Shown here piece after piece: positions 1-8,332 of a stretch of DNA of 54,989 nt (position 1 is the stretch's first letter; each line of letters begins with the position of its first letter). Source of the DNA: Vreelandella sedimenti (GTDB taxonomy: Bacteria; Pseudomonadota; Gammaproteobacteria; Pseudomonadales; Halomonadaceae); contig NZ_JACCGK010000015.1 in NCBI RefSeq assembly GCF_013416325.1, forward strand, positions 1 through 54,989. Reading direction: 5' to 3'. The notes beneath the pieces were generated by a model. That model was not told the DNA's origin, searched no databases, and saw only the letters and a program-made list of their open reading frames with translations. A program made the position numbers and the translations under genes.

Positions 1-1183
1 CTGAGGTACTATGAGAAATCCAGGCTAGCAATAAAGACATATCTTTGGAAACCTGTTCACGGGAAACTGGCATAAAAAACTCGGCCAATGTTTTACTTAG
101 TTCGTCTATATCCATTGCTTCATTTTGCAATAGCAGCCACACGGCGCGGCTAGTGACATTCATGCGGTGAATCGCACCGCCATCTTCGACAATCACAAAT
201 AGTTCATCGCCCAAGGAGTATTCATGGGCCGCTTTACAGGCCCGCCAACAACGCTGATCGCTTCTCTCCAATGCAGCTGCTTCAGGCATTGACGCTGCCT
301 GCGAGGGTGGTGTGTAAGTTGATGGCTGGTCGTGTAGCGCCCGCTTAAGCTCACGACCTACAAACTCTGCTGCTTGGTAAGCATCTGAGTAGCGCAGTAA
401 AAAACAGGGAATACGCTTAACCAAGGGCAAAAACTTGGTGATCAGTACCTGTTCGGAAAGCGTATCAGCAAAGTTCTGCTTTAGCAGCTGCCATAACCCC
501 TCCCCGTGCTGAAGCGATGATAATTTGGGAGTGGTGACACTATTGTCACGGTCAATTAATATGATCGCACCTATGGGCCGCTTCACACCATGGTGCGCCA
601 GTAGCCTTTCATCCAGCACTAAATAACCGTAGCGGTGATCGCTTGGGCCTTGATGTGCGCTGACAAAATCCTGAAATCCGGCATTAATAGAATCAGGGAG
701 AGGCAAACGAAGCCTTGGCGCAATGCCAAGCGACACGCCTTCCCCTTCAGGCGTTAATGCCAACACGTCGTCACCGAATACTCGATACCCTGTGGCCGCA
801 AACGCAGACGTCAGCGTACTTTTACCGGCACGGTGCGATTCAGGGAAAATCACTAGCTGACCATTTATCTCGGCAGAGCCACAGTGCAACCCAATATAAT
901 TAGGCTGTTTACGCAAAAAAGCACCCGCTACATCTGCAATAACACTACAGGCTGCGCCTACCGCCGTTTCAAGCCACATGCCTCTGGGCAGCGCATTCGC
1001 CTGTTGCCAGTAGCCCTCTTCTTGCTGCCAAACGCAGATATCAGGCTCAACAGATTGGCGTGGGCACTCAGTTAATGCCCAGCCGGGCATCGCCGCTTGA
1101 AGAACGGGCAACAAGGGTTGCGCACCTACCAGTCGGATACAGGGGCCTATACCGGGAAGCGAATAGTCAGTCACTGAGTTCAT
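1..1183 (-). CDS. HprK-like serine kinase with C-terminal PqqD-like domain (3' end outside window)
   Basis: Read on the minus strand, an open frame runs from an ATG at 1183 (alternative ATG at 1189, just after the stop of the upstream gene) to the window edge with no stop, giving 394 residues. A P-loop (PESHRAGKST, about residues 114-123) is followed by a GDD motif near 137-139, as in HPr kinase/phosphorylase-related proteins. From about residue 320 the sequence (YSLGDELFVIVEDGG, then NVTSRAVWLLL) resembles PqqD, the small peptide-binding domain of peptide-modification systems. HprK enzymes phosphorylate a serine on a partner protein; HprK-related kinases paired with PqqD domains are known from uncharacterised clusters. 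The next gene upstream encodes a short Ser/Tyr-rich exported peptide with no real gap, so it is a candidate substrate. That link is inference. The family call is fairly sure; the function is not. Confidence 0.75.
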   Translation of the reverse strand, partial: MNSVTDYSLPGIGPCIRLVGAQPLLPVLQAAMPGWALTECPRQSVEPDICVWQQEEGYWQQANALPRGMWLETAVGAACSVIADVAGAFLRKQPNYIGLHCGSAEINGQLVIFPESHRAGKSTLTSAFAATGYRVFGDDVLALTPEGEGVSLGIAPRLRLPLPDSINAGFQDFVSAHQGPSDHRYGYLVLDERLLAHHGVKRPIGAIILIDRDNSVTTPKLSSLQHGEGLWQLLKQNFADTLSEQVLITKFLPLVKRIPCFLLRYSDAYQAAEFVGRELKRALHDQPSTYTPPSQAASMPEAAALERSDQRCWRACKAAHEYSLGDELFVIVEDGGAIHRMNVTSRAVWLLLQNEAMDIDELSKTLAEFFMPVSREQVSKDMSLLLAWISHSTS

Positions 1184-1191
1184 GGCCATTA

Positions 1192-1548
1192 TCACCAGCG
1201 ATGCGGAAGTAGACGGCTAATGCGCAATTCAATAACCCCATCGCGCTCCCAGCGTCGACGTTCACGACGTCCGTAGGGGCGTGAATAATCAGACCTAGAA
1301 TAGCTGGGTCTAGAGTAGCTAGGTTTTGAATAGCTGGGTCTTGAATAACTGGGTCTTGAATAGCTAGGCCTAGAATGACCTCGATGTTGGCCGCTAGGCC
1401 TAGAGCGATGATCATGAGCCTGCGCTTGATTCATCGACAGCAGCATCGGAGCTACATAGAGTGCCGCTGCGCCCAAGCCTAAACTGGTTAACACCTGCCG
1501 ACGAGAGCGGCGCTGCTTTAATAGGGTTGGCGTTGCATCGTTGTTCAT
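1192..1548 (-). CDS. Short Tat-exported peptide with PSYSR repeats
   Basis: This 118-residue protein starts with a twin-arginine-like signal (RRSRRQVLTSLGLG, residues 14-27), a hydrophobic stretch and an AQA-type cleavage site near residue 44. The mature part opens with a His/Arg-rich segment and then carries about six pentapeptide units of the form R/K-P-S-Y-S, the last ones degenerate, followed by a basic tail ending in Trp. The repeats also show as 15-base repeats at about 1285-1385. It is not a family I recognise. Its stop codon lies 2-8 bases before the start of the HprK/PqqD-like kinase gene, so the two are almost certainly co-transcribed. It could be a modified peptide or kinase substrate, or simply a repetitive cell-envelope protein. 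Confidence 0.65.
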   Translation of the reverse strand: MNNDATPTLLKQRRSRRQVLTSLGLGAAALYVAPMLLSMNQAQAHDHRSRPSGQHRGHSRPSYSRPSYSRPSYSKPSYSRPSYSRSDYSRPYGRRERRRWERDGVIELRISRLLPHRW

Positions 1549-1747
1549 CTCTCTTCTCCACAGTTAACGAACACCGTTTTACAATATTCACTTTAACCAC
1601 TGCGCCTTTAGAGCACCACTCCACAAGTGTGCTTTCCCTATTGTTTACTCTTTTTGGCAAATGTTGGCTTACCGTTAAGCCAAAGGCATGACTTTCTTGC
1701 ATAATCCATCCACTATTAGGCTTAACACTTTGCCAGCTTAATGCGGG

Positions 1748-2446
1748 ATGCCGACCTCTATGCCAAAGCCAACACTACGACGTCGCCCTTTTAGAGGGTT
1801 TATCAGTGCATACACAGCCCCGCTATTGGCACTGGCAGTAATCATCCTAATTGTCCCCAACGCTAACGCCGCGCAAATAACTATAAGCAGTTCTGATGGC
1901 CAGCCGCTTGAGAACGCAGTCGTTGAGATTTACTATACTTCGGAGGCGAATCCCCCCCAAGAAGAGAACATCTATCAACGTGATGCTACCTTCCACCCCA
2001 AAGTACTAACCGTTCCTAGCGGCAGCCATGTGGCATTTCCCAACCAAGATACAACCCGTCATCATGTGTATTCTTTTTCACCGGCCAAAACCTTTGATTT
2101 AAATCTATACCTGCAAGAAACGCCGCCACCGGTGCACTTAGATCAAGCCGGCATTGTCGTTTTAGGATGCAATATTCACGACCATATGCAGGCTTTTATT
2201 GTTGTCAGTGACGCCCCCTACGCGGCGACAACGGACGCCGAGGGCATACTTACGCTGCCGGCGCTGCCATCTGGTGAGCATCGTGTGCGCGTTTGGCACC
2301 CGCGTCTTGATGACAGCCAGCAAGTCTGGTGGGAAGGCATCATTACCGATACCGACCAATTGGAAGTCAGATTAGAACTCAACGCGCTACCACCCCCTGC
2401 GCCAACACTCTCTCCCCTTCAGCAGCGATTTAAAGATGCCACTTAA
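1748..2446 (+). CDS. Exported cupredoxin-like copper protein (methylamine utilization protein-like)
   Basis: This 232-residue protein has an N-terminal signal anchor (about residues 20-42) and then a plastocyanin-like domain. Type 1 copper ligands are visible as His in the TRHH segment (about 105-106) and C-x2-H-x2-M (Cys141, His144, Met147). The C-terminal part looks like a carboxypeptidase-regulatory-like beta fold with the GEHRVRVWHP strand. Proteins of this type are often annotated 'methylamine utilization protein', but nothing here points to methylamine. It heads a plus-strand operon with a c-di-GMP phosphodiesterase, DUF3034 and a globin, so a periplasmic redox or copper-linked role is plausible. 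The start is uncertain; an ATG at 1760 is an alternative. Confidence 0.8.
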   Translation: MPTSMPKPTLRRRPFRGFISAYTAPLLALAVIILIVPNANAAQITISSSDGQPLENAVVEIYYTSEANPPQEENIYQRDATFHPKVLTVPSGSHVAFPNQDTTRHHVYSFSPAKTFDLNLYLQETPPPVHLDQAGIVVLGCNIHDHMQAFIVVSDAPYAATTDAEGILTLPALPSGEHRVRVWHPRLDDSQQVWWEGIITDTDQLEVRLELNALPPPAPTLSPLQQRFKDAT

Positions 2447-2496
2447 GTCTCTATCAGTGTTAAGGAGGTGGCGATCAGCCACTTAGTGAGGTTGCT

Positions 2497-4866
2497 ATGC
2501 GCTTTAGAACGCACCTGATGCTCGTACTACTGACAGTGGTGATTGTCTCGCAACTTGCCACAGGGATGGCGTTTCTCCGCGCGACCCAAAATGACGTTAT
2601 CGCTAAAGGTTCACAGCGCTTAGAAGTAGGCGCCAAAGTGCTTAACCAGTTGCTGGATGCCCGCGGTGAGCAGTTAGCTAATAACGTCGCCATCCTCGCC
2701 GATGACTTCGGTTTTAAAAGCGCCGTTTCCACTCAGGACACCGAAACACTCTACTCCGTATTGGCCAACCATGGTGATCGAGTCAAGGCGGATATCGTGT
2801 TACTCAGTGGCCTGGACGGGCGTATTTTGGCCAGCAGCCATCACGCGCAAAATAGCCCAATGCCTTTCCCGCAACTGCTCGATCGTGCCCGTCAAGAGGG
2901 CGAAGCCGTTAGTGTTGTCATCGCTGAGGGACAGCCGTATGAGTTTGCCCTGCTCCCCGTGCGTGCCCCAAACCTGATTGGCTGGGTGGGTATGGGTTTT
3001 TTAATCAATGAAGCGTTAACGGAAGAGATTAATGCATTAACCGGGTTGGACATTAGCGTAGTTAACTATCGCGATAACGGCGAGATCAGCTACCTTGCCA
3101 GCTCTCATCCCGAGCAACTGGCCCAGGAGTTAATGAGCGGGCGTGACGATGAGCTAATCGCAGGCGAATATGCCTTACACAGCCAGATGACGCCGGATGC
3201 CGAGTACCTGACCTACGCGACTCAGTTCTACTCCGATGACGTCAACCAGGCCTATGCGCTGTTACAACTCTCACGCAACGAGTTGCTTGGCGCTTACCGC
3301 TCGCTGCAGTGGCAATTGCTGGGGATCATTGCTCTGATTCTGCTGTTTACCGTACTCATAGCCATGTGGAGCGCGCGGAGCATGAGCAAACCGCTAATGG
3401 AACTGGCGAAGGCGGCTCAGCGCATTGGACGCGGAGAGCGTTTTACCGAGCTACCCATTGGTACTGAGCGAAGTGAAACGGGTCTTTTGGCGTCGACACT
3501 GCTCGCCATGCAGGAGGGCATCGCTCAGCGCGAGGCGACGCTTCATCACCAGTCCCGCCACGACCTTCTTACCGACTTGCCCAATCGCATCAGCGCCCAG
3601 GAAGATATCAGCCTTTTGATCAAACGCGGTGAGCCGTTTACCCTTCTGCGCCTGGCAATTAACAACTTTCGCGACATTAATGACACCTTCGGCTATGCGC
3701 TGGGGGATCACGTGCTGGTTACCCTGGCCAAGCGCTTGCAGCACTTTGATGGCTCGGAGAGCACAGCCTACCGGCTTGATGGTGAAGAGCTGCTGCTGCT
3801 CGTCAAGCAGTCAAGAAGCGACTTTGCCTGGCGTACCCGACTATTCACTAGGCTGCATCACCCTATCGATCTTGATCAATCACCCATCACACCCTCACTT
3901 TCAGCGGGTGAAACAAATTACCCCGACCATGGCGACAGCCCACAACTGCTGATGCGGCGATCCGATATAGCATTGGATATGGCGCGTCGTCACCGACACC
4001 ACCATCAGCGCTACCTGGAGGGCCAGGATGAGCACCATTTACGCCAGCTCACCTTGATTCGGGATCTACAGGATGCGGTGGGTAACGGTGAGCTGTGGAT
4101 GGCCTACCAGCCCAAAGTAGGCACCCGTAACGGTCGTGTCGATCAGTGCGAAGCGTTGATGCGCTGGCGCCACCCCTCATTGGGTTTTGTCCCCCCCGAT
4201 GAGTTCATTAGCCTGGCCGAACGCTCGGGGAGTATCAGCATGCTTAGCCACTGGATGTTGGCCAATGTCTGCGCTCAGCTGCATGCTTGGCAGCAACGTG
4301 GTTATCATTTATCCGTAGCGGTTAATCTCTCCGCCAGTGATGTAATGGATCGCCAATTAGCCACTTATTTAGCCAGCTTACTTGAGCGCTATCGCCTTGC
4401 CCCTGCCCGCCTGAGTATCGAAGTCACTGAAAGTGCCGTTATGCAGGACGTTGATGCCGCTATGGCCACGTTGATAGAGCTCAACCAGCTAGGGCTGCGT
4501 ATTGCGATTGATGATTACGGCACTGGCTACTCTTCCCTCGCGCAAATCAAACGTCTACCCGTGGATGAACTCAAGATCGATAAGTCTTTCGTGCTGGCGA
4601 TTGACTCCCAAAAAGATGACTTAACCATTGTCAGCTCAACTATCGAAATGGGCCACAGTTTAGGACTGCGCTTAGTGGCCGAAGGCGTTGAGAATCGCGC
4701 CAGCGCCGAGCTGTTAAGCAAGCTTGACTGTGACTATTTACAGGGGTATTGGATTGCTAAACCTATGCCAGCGGATGAACTTCCCGCTTGGCTGGATAAT
4801 TTTACGCCGCTGTCATTGCCCCACCCGATGTCTTCCATACTTAAGACGTTCCAGAAAAAGCCATGA
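2497..4866 (+). CDS. Membrane c-di-GMP phosphodiesterase: sensor, HAMP, degenerate GGDEF, EAL
   Basis: This 789-residue protein has a first membrane helix at about 7-27, a periplasmic Cache-like sensor region to about 265, a second helix at about 270-292 and a HAMP linker. A GGDEF domain follows (from about 352) in which the signature is changed to RLDGEEL near 426, so it is probably not a cyclase. The EAL domain is intact: EALMRWRHP near 552, DDYGTGYSS near 672, and AEGVE further on. It should therefore degrade c-di-GMP at the inner membrane in response to a periplasmic cue. It lies 50 bases after the cupredoxin gene, and its stop overlaps the DUF3034 start by 4 bases, which points to translational coupling. 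Confidence 0.9.
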   Translation: MRFRTHLMLVLLTVVIVSQLATGMAFLRATQNDVIAKGSQRLEVGAKVLNQLLDARGEQLANNVAILADDFGFKSAVSTQDTETLYSVLANHGDRVKADIVLLSGLDGRILASSHHAQNSPMPFPQLLDRARQEGEAVSVVIAEGQPYEFALLPVRAPNLIGWVGMGFLINEALTEEINALTGLDISVVNYRDNGEISYLASSHPEQLAQELMSGRDDELIAGEYALHSQMTPDAEYLTYATQFYSDDVNQAYALLQLSRNELLGAYRSLQWQLLGIIALILLFTVLIAMWSARSMSKPLMELAKAAQRIGRGERFTELPIGTERSETGLLASTLLAMQEGIAQREATLHHQSRHDLLTDLPNRISAQEDISLLIKRGEPFTLLRLAINNFRDINDTFGYALGDHVLVTLAKRLQHFDGSESTAYRLDGEELLLLVKQSRSDFAWRTRLFTRLHHPIDLDQSPITPSLSAGETNYPDHGDSPQLLMRRSDIALDMARRHRHHHQRYLEGQDEHHLRQLTLIRDLQDAVGNGELWMAYQPKVGTRNGRVDQCEALMRWRHPSLGFVPPDEFISLAERSGSISMLSHWMLANVCAQLHAWQQRGYHLSVAVNLSASDVMDRQLATYLASLLERYRLAPARLSIEVTESAVMQDVDAAMATLIELNQLGLRIAIDDYGTGYSSLAQIKRLPVDELKIDKSFVLAIDSQKDDLTIVSSTIEMGHSLGLRLVAEGVENRASAELLSKLDCDYLQGYWIAKPMPADELPAWLDNFTPLSLPHPMSSILKTFQKKP

Positions 4867-5753
4867 TGTTATTTCAGTCTATGTTTTCGCCCCCCACCGC
4901 CCCCTTTCGACACTCCCTTTCCGGCTACCTTGCACCCTGCTTAGCGGTCTGTTTAGCATTTGCGGCCGCAACCTCCTCTGCCGGTAGCCGTATTGTAGGT
5001 ACCGGTGGGGTAAGTGCCATTGAAGGGGCCGCGGGAGGAGGTTTATCGCCTTGGGCAGTGCTGACCAGCACCGCCAGCGAACAGGAAATAGGCGTCACTG
5101 CTGCCGCTACCCGCGCCTGGGTGGACGATTATCGGCTAACGGTGACCGGCGCTAGTCTGAATGTTTATGACCGTATTGAAGTCTCTGTGGCGCGTCAAAC
5201 GCTTGACCTAGATACCCTGGGTGGCGAGCTAGGCCAGGATATTTACGGTGCTAAAGTGCGCTTGCTCGGCGATGTGCTCTATCACCCTTGGGGCATTTGG
5301 AGTGTTGGGATGCAACATAAACAACTGATTGATGGCACCATTCCCACCGCCCTCGGTGCCGATAAAACAAGCGGTACCGATGTGTATCTTAGCGCCAGCA
5401 AGCTGCTGTTTAGTGCTGTTGCCGGGCGCAATGTGCTACTCAACGCCACCCTGCGCAATACCAATGCCAACCAGGGCGGTCTGCTTGGCTTTGGCGGCGA
5501 GCAGAGAAGCCGCTCGTGGATGGCCGAGGGGAGCGTGGGCGTTTTTATTACCCCGCAATGGGTTGTCGGTGCAGAGTATCGTCAGAAACCCGATAACCTA
5601 ATCGTAGCTAAAGAGGATGATTGGCAAAGTCTCTACAATGCCTACTTCTTCAATAAGCACTTATCACTCACGGGCGCGTGGTTGAACTTAGGCGACATTG
5701 CCGGCCTACCTTCCCAACGCGGCGGCTATCTTTCACTTCAGGCAGCTTTCTAA
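4863..5753 (+). CDS. DUF3034 family outer-membrane-like protein
   Basis: This 296-residue protein has an N-terminal hydrophobic segment and cleavage region near residues 25-40, then a conserved start of the mature protein with GTGGVSAIEGAAGGGL. Alternating polar and hydrophobic strands run to a C-terminal aromatic residue (ending LQAAF), the pattern of an outer-membrane beta-barrel. The family is DUF3034, whose function is unknown. The start ATG overlaps the stop of the phosphodiesterase gene (ATGATG arrangement), so it is translated in the same operon. It may form the outer-membrane partner of the cupredoxin and globin proteins; this is inference from context. Confidence 0.8.
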   Translation: MMLFQSMFSPPTAPFRHSLSGYLAPCLAVCLAFAAATSSAGSRIVGTGGVSAIEGAAGGGLSPWAVLTSTASEQEIGVTAAATRAWVDDYRLTVTGASLNVYDRIEVSVARQTLDLDTLGGELGQDIYGAKVRLLGDVLYHPWGIWSVGMQHKQLIDGTIPTALGADKTSGTDVYLSASKLLFSAVAGRNVLLNATLRNTNANQGGLLGFGGEQRSRSWMAEGSVGVFITPQWVVGAEYRQKPDNLIVAKEDDWQSLYNAYFFNKHLSLTGAWLNLGDIAGLPSQRGGYLSLQAAF

Positions 5754-5763
5754 GCGGGGCGCT

Positions 5764-6231
5764 ATGAGCTTTCCACACAAATACAATCGGACACACCGTG
5801 GTTTAATAGCGGTTATTTTTGCAACAATCGCAATTACCCTCGCAGGCTGCACTCATCAGTCAGCCACTCAATCAACAACGCTTTACGAACGGCTTGGCGG
5901 TCAGGGCACTATCGACACGGTGGTCGAGAATCTCTTATACCGAATTGCGGATGATCTCGAAGTAGTGGTGTTTTTTGCTAACACCAATATCGATTTATTT
6001 GCTGAATCCCTGGCCAGCCAGCTATGCGATGTAAGCGATGGCCCCTGCCGCTATGAAGGCCCGCCGATGGGTCGTGCTCATCAACATATGGGGCTAACAG
6101 ATGCGCATTTTAATCGCTTGGTGGAACATCTCGATGCGGCTATGCAGGCGCAGGGTATTGCCCTTGGCGCGCGTAATGAACTGTTGGGCAGACTCGCCCC
6201 TATGTACGCAGACGTTATGCGTCTTCAGTAA
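5764..6231 (+). CDS. Truncated-hemoglobin-like lipoprotein
   Basis: The 155-residue product begins at ATG 5764; an upstream in-frame ATG at 5698 lies inside the DUF3034 gene and is unlikely to be used. A lipoprotein signal ends in LAGC with Cys29. The rest is a group-I truncated globin fold: YERLGGQGTIDTVVENLL, a YEGPPMGRAHQHMGLT segment holding the likely proximal haem histidine, and a C-terminal helix. Membrane-anchored globins bind O2 or NO outside the cytoplasm. As the last gene of the cupredoxin, phosphodiesterase and DUF3034 operon, it may supply gas binding or detoxification. Its 3' end overlaps the convergent GGDEF gene by 17 bases. Confidence 0.85.
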   Translation: MSFPHKYNRTHRGLIAVIFATIAITLAGCTHQSATQSTTLYERLGGQGTIDTVVENLLYRIADDLEVVVFFANTNIDLFAESLASQLCDVSDGPCRYEGPPMGRAHQHMGLTDAHFNRLVEHLDAAMQAQGIALGARNELLGRLAPMYADVMRLQ

Positions 6232-7366
6232 CCTGCCAGCCGTCACGGCCCATCGCTTTTACCCGGTAGAGTGCTTTGTCAGCGGCTTCGTAAGCGTTGG
6301 GAAACGTTGCTTCATCGGCCACAAAACAGCTACCACCAACGCTTAACGTCACGCCTTTTTGATCCGGATGGGCGGGGTGAGCAAAACCAGCTTCCCGCAG
6401 CCCTTCAATTAACTGGCGGCAGTAACGCTTCAGCGTGTCAGTGTTCGGGCAGTGAAGTAGTGCCGCGAACTCATCGCCTCCCAAGCGGTAGAGCTGCGCT
6501 TCATCATTCAGAGTTTCACCAATCAATGTGGCCAATTGGCGCAAAAGGGTATCGCCTTGCGGATGCCCATAGGCATCGTTGTACTGTTTAAAAAAGTCGA
6601 TGTCGACCAGAATCAGTCCCAACGATTGATGCTGCTGCGCCAACACATCATGGTGCAAAGCGCTGCGATTACCGATCCCGGTGAGCGGGTCGCGCATGGC
6701 GCGCTTTATCCACTCGAAGGTCTCTTGGGTGGCACGATCTGTGCGTTTTAGCTGGCGCTCATGGAGCCACCAAAACGCCAATCCCATCACAAAGATCAAT
6801 AAACTGGAGTAAGTCAGCACCTGACTATGCTGACGGGTGCTTTCGGAAAAGTCGTTAATCGCTGCGCCCCGGCGATCAAGCTGATTCATCTCAATATAGG
6901 TTAAGCATTGAATCGGTGCGAACAACGCCATCGCCGCAGCGACACGGTCAATACCCCGCGTCACGAACAGTGCCGCCAGCCGATCTAACTCCTTCAAACT
7001 AGGCTCAGCGCAGGTATATTCACGCCGATAAATGTGCACATCGGTTAAGCCGTAGGCCAGGTCAATATCCAAGGTGGCGGCATCCAGCGCATCTTGCTCT
7101 GCCTGGTCACTCAATAGCTCGGATTGGGCATTTTGTAGGTAGACCCGTGCCCGAGTAGAAAGCTGCTGACCTGTAAGACTCCCCGTCTGGCTGAAATAAC
7201 CCTGTATTTCGGGGTATACCCAGCGTGATTCATAAACAATCAGCACCATAAGTGCCAAAAAGCTCATCAAGCTCAACGATAACCACGTAAAATAGCGGTG
7301 CTGGCGAGCTAAAGGCCGGGGACGAACTGTTGGCTGCGCGACAGGCCTGGTTTTGGATGTCACCAC
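6215..7366 (-). CDS. Membrane diguanylate cyclase (GGDEF)
   Basis: This 383-residue protein has two membrane helices (about 27-47 and 185-205) flanking a periplasmic sensor of no recognised family, then a GGDEF domain. The active signature RLGGDEF is intact. The position of the inhibitory RxxD site reads TLND instead, so product inhibition through the I-site is probably absent. It makes c-di-GMP and sits opposite the phosphodiesterase operon, so the two may act on the same signal. Its start overlaps the end of the upstream sulfite-oxidase-fold gene by 7 bases, so the pair forms an operon. Confidence 0.9.
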   Translation of the reverse strand: MVTSKTRPVAQPTVRPRPLARQHRYFTWLSLSLMSFLALMVLIVYESRWVYPEIQGYFSQTGSLTGQQLSTRARVYLQNAQSELLSDQAEQDALDAATLDIDLAYGLTDVHIYRREYTCAEPSLKELDRLAALFVTRGIDRVAAAMALFAPIQCLTYIEMNQLDRRGAAINDFSESTRQHSQVLTYSSLLIFVMGLAFWWLHERQLKRTDRATQETFEWIKRAMRDPLTGIGNRSALHHDVLAQQHQSLGLILVDIDFFKQYNDAYGHPQGDTLLRQLATLIGETLNDEAQLYRLGGDEFAALLHCPNTDTLKRYCRQLIEGLREAGFAHPAHPDQKGVTLSVGGSCFVADEATFPNAYEAADKALYRVKAMGRDGWQVTEDA

Positions 7367-7875
7367 TTTGCCTCTATGCTACGAATCATCCAGATCCAGT
7401 CATTGAACTCACGCAGGTTTTCTACGTCGCGATCACCATTGCCCTGATTATTGTAGTCACGTTCTACCAGCCGCACAGGACCTCGCGTGCGGATGGTGAG
7501 CGGATCGCCATCCTCAGAGCTAATCAGGTACCAGTTAGGGTCGTCCCACCCTTCTAAGGTCACCTCGTAGTCGTCCCAGGCAGTAAAATGAAGCGCGGGG
7601 GGTACTTCGCCAAACTGTTCAATCAGAAAGGTGCGAAACTCGACGCCCTGCATCTCCACATCGCGCCCTTGATAGGGGTCATAGAGTGTAAACGTCGTAT
7701 CGGACATGGCATGTAAATCACTTAAAGCAACCTTTTGAGTGACATCGCCGTTGATCATATTCAATGCCTGGGCAAAGGCAGTCGCGGGAAGTGTTATGCC
7801 CACGACAATTAACGCGCACGCTAATCGATCACGTACACGACCCCACGGGCTGCGGTGTAAGGCAACTGCGTTCAT
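7360..7875 (-). CDS. Exported molybdopterin-oxidoreductase-fold protein
   Basis: From the ATG at 7875, preceded by a good AGGAAG ribosome site, the product is 171 residues with a signal peptide ending near TAFA (about residue 34). The rest resembles the oxidoreductase molybdopterin-binding (sulfite-oxidase-like) fold, with GVEFRTFL, FTAWDDYEV and a closing IWMIRSIEAKW strand. The conserved cofactor cysteine is not evident, so it may be a non-catalytic or sensory member. It precedes and overlaps the GGDEF gene; similar periplasmic proteins are often found next to membrane cyclases or histidine kinases, so it may feed a signal to the cyclase. A longer open frame to 8112 crosses a terminator and is not credible. 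Confidence 0.7.
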   Translation of the reverse strand: MNAVALHRSPWGRVRDRLACALIVVGITLPATAFAQALNMINGDVTQKVALSDLHAMSDTTFTLYDPYQGRDVEMQGVEFRTFLIEQFGEVPPALHFTAWDDYEVTLEGWDDPNWYLISSEDGDPLTIRTRGPVRLVERDYNNQGNGDRDVENLREFNDWIWMIRSIEAKW

Positions 7876-7985
7876 GGCAAAGCTTCCTAGTGTAGTCATT
7901 GCTTCAATGAACTTTACCAGAGCACGCTTTGCATTGCTCATCAACGCACCGCTATGCGATTTCAACTTTTCAGCACATTTCAGGC

Positions 7986-8014
7986 AAAAAAAAGCCAGCC
8001 CATGGTGGGCTGGC
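7986..8014 (-). terminator. Rho-independent terminator
   Basis: On the minus strand a perfect 9-bp stem (GCCAGCCCA with TGGGCTGGC, 3-base loop) is followed by eight T residues. It lies just after the small DUF3149-like gene, so it ends that transcript and separates it from the molybdopterin-fold/cyclase operon. Confidence 0.85.
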
Positions 8015-8077
8015 AACAGGAGGTTTACTGCGTTAGCAAACCCCCTCCCCTGACAAGGTTTACATGAGGTGTGAAAG

Positions 8078-8200
8078 CTACTTCTTACGCTCATCTTTAC
8101 GTAGATGATCACGAATCACGAAGCCCACCCACCCCAGCATAAAAACGATTACTAACGCGACGGTCACTAAGCCGAAAATAACTGTGTCATCCCAATACAT
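8078..8200 (-). CDS. Small single-span membrane protein, DUF3149-like
   Basis: An ATG at 8200, preceded by a GGGGGA ribosome site, opens a 40-residue frame ending in TAG at 8078-8080. The protein has a short acidic N-terminus (MYWDD), one hydrophobic helix (about residues 8-29) containing VIVFMLG, and a charged tail ending DERKK. Size, the helix and the basic tail match the DUF3149 family of tiny inner-membrane proteins with no known function. A strong terminator follows directly, which supports it as a stand-alone gene. Confidence 0.65.
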   Translation of the reverse strand: MYWDDTVIFGLVTVALVIVFMLGWVGFVIRDHLRKDERKK

Positions 8201-8332
8201 GGTGAATCCCCCGCCGTGATGTATGTGCTCATACTAGCCACTCAGCGGCAGAAGAATGCTGACCTAGATCAAGTTACGGACGGCGGGGGTAAGCGGTTAA
8301 ACAAGAAATTGATACTGATCAATTTTTGGGTG

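Noticed and set aside
8015..8112. N-terminal extension of the molybdopterin-fold gene to 8112
   Set aside because: It crosses a strong terminator and the end of the DUF3149-like gene; a good ribosome site and signal peptide mark 7875 as the start.
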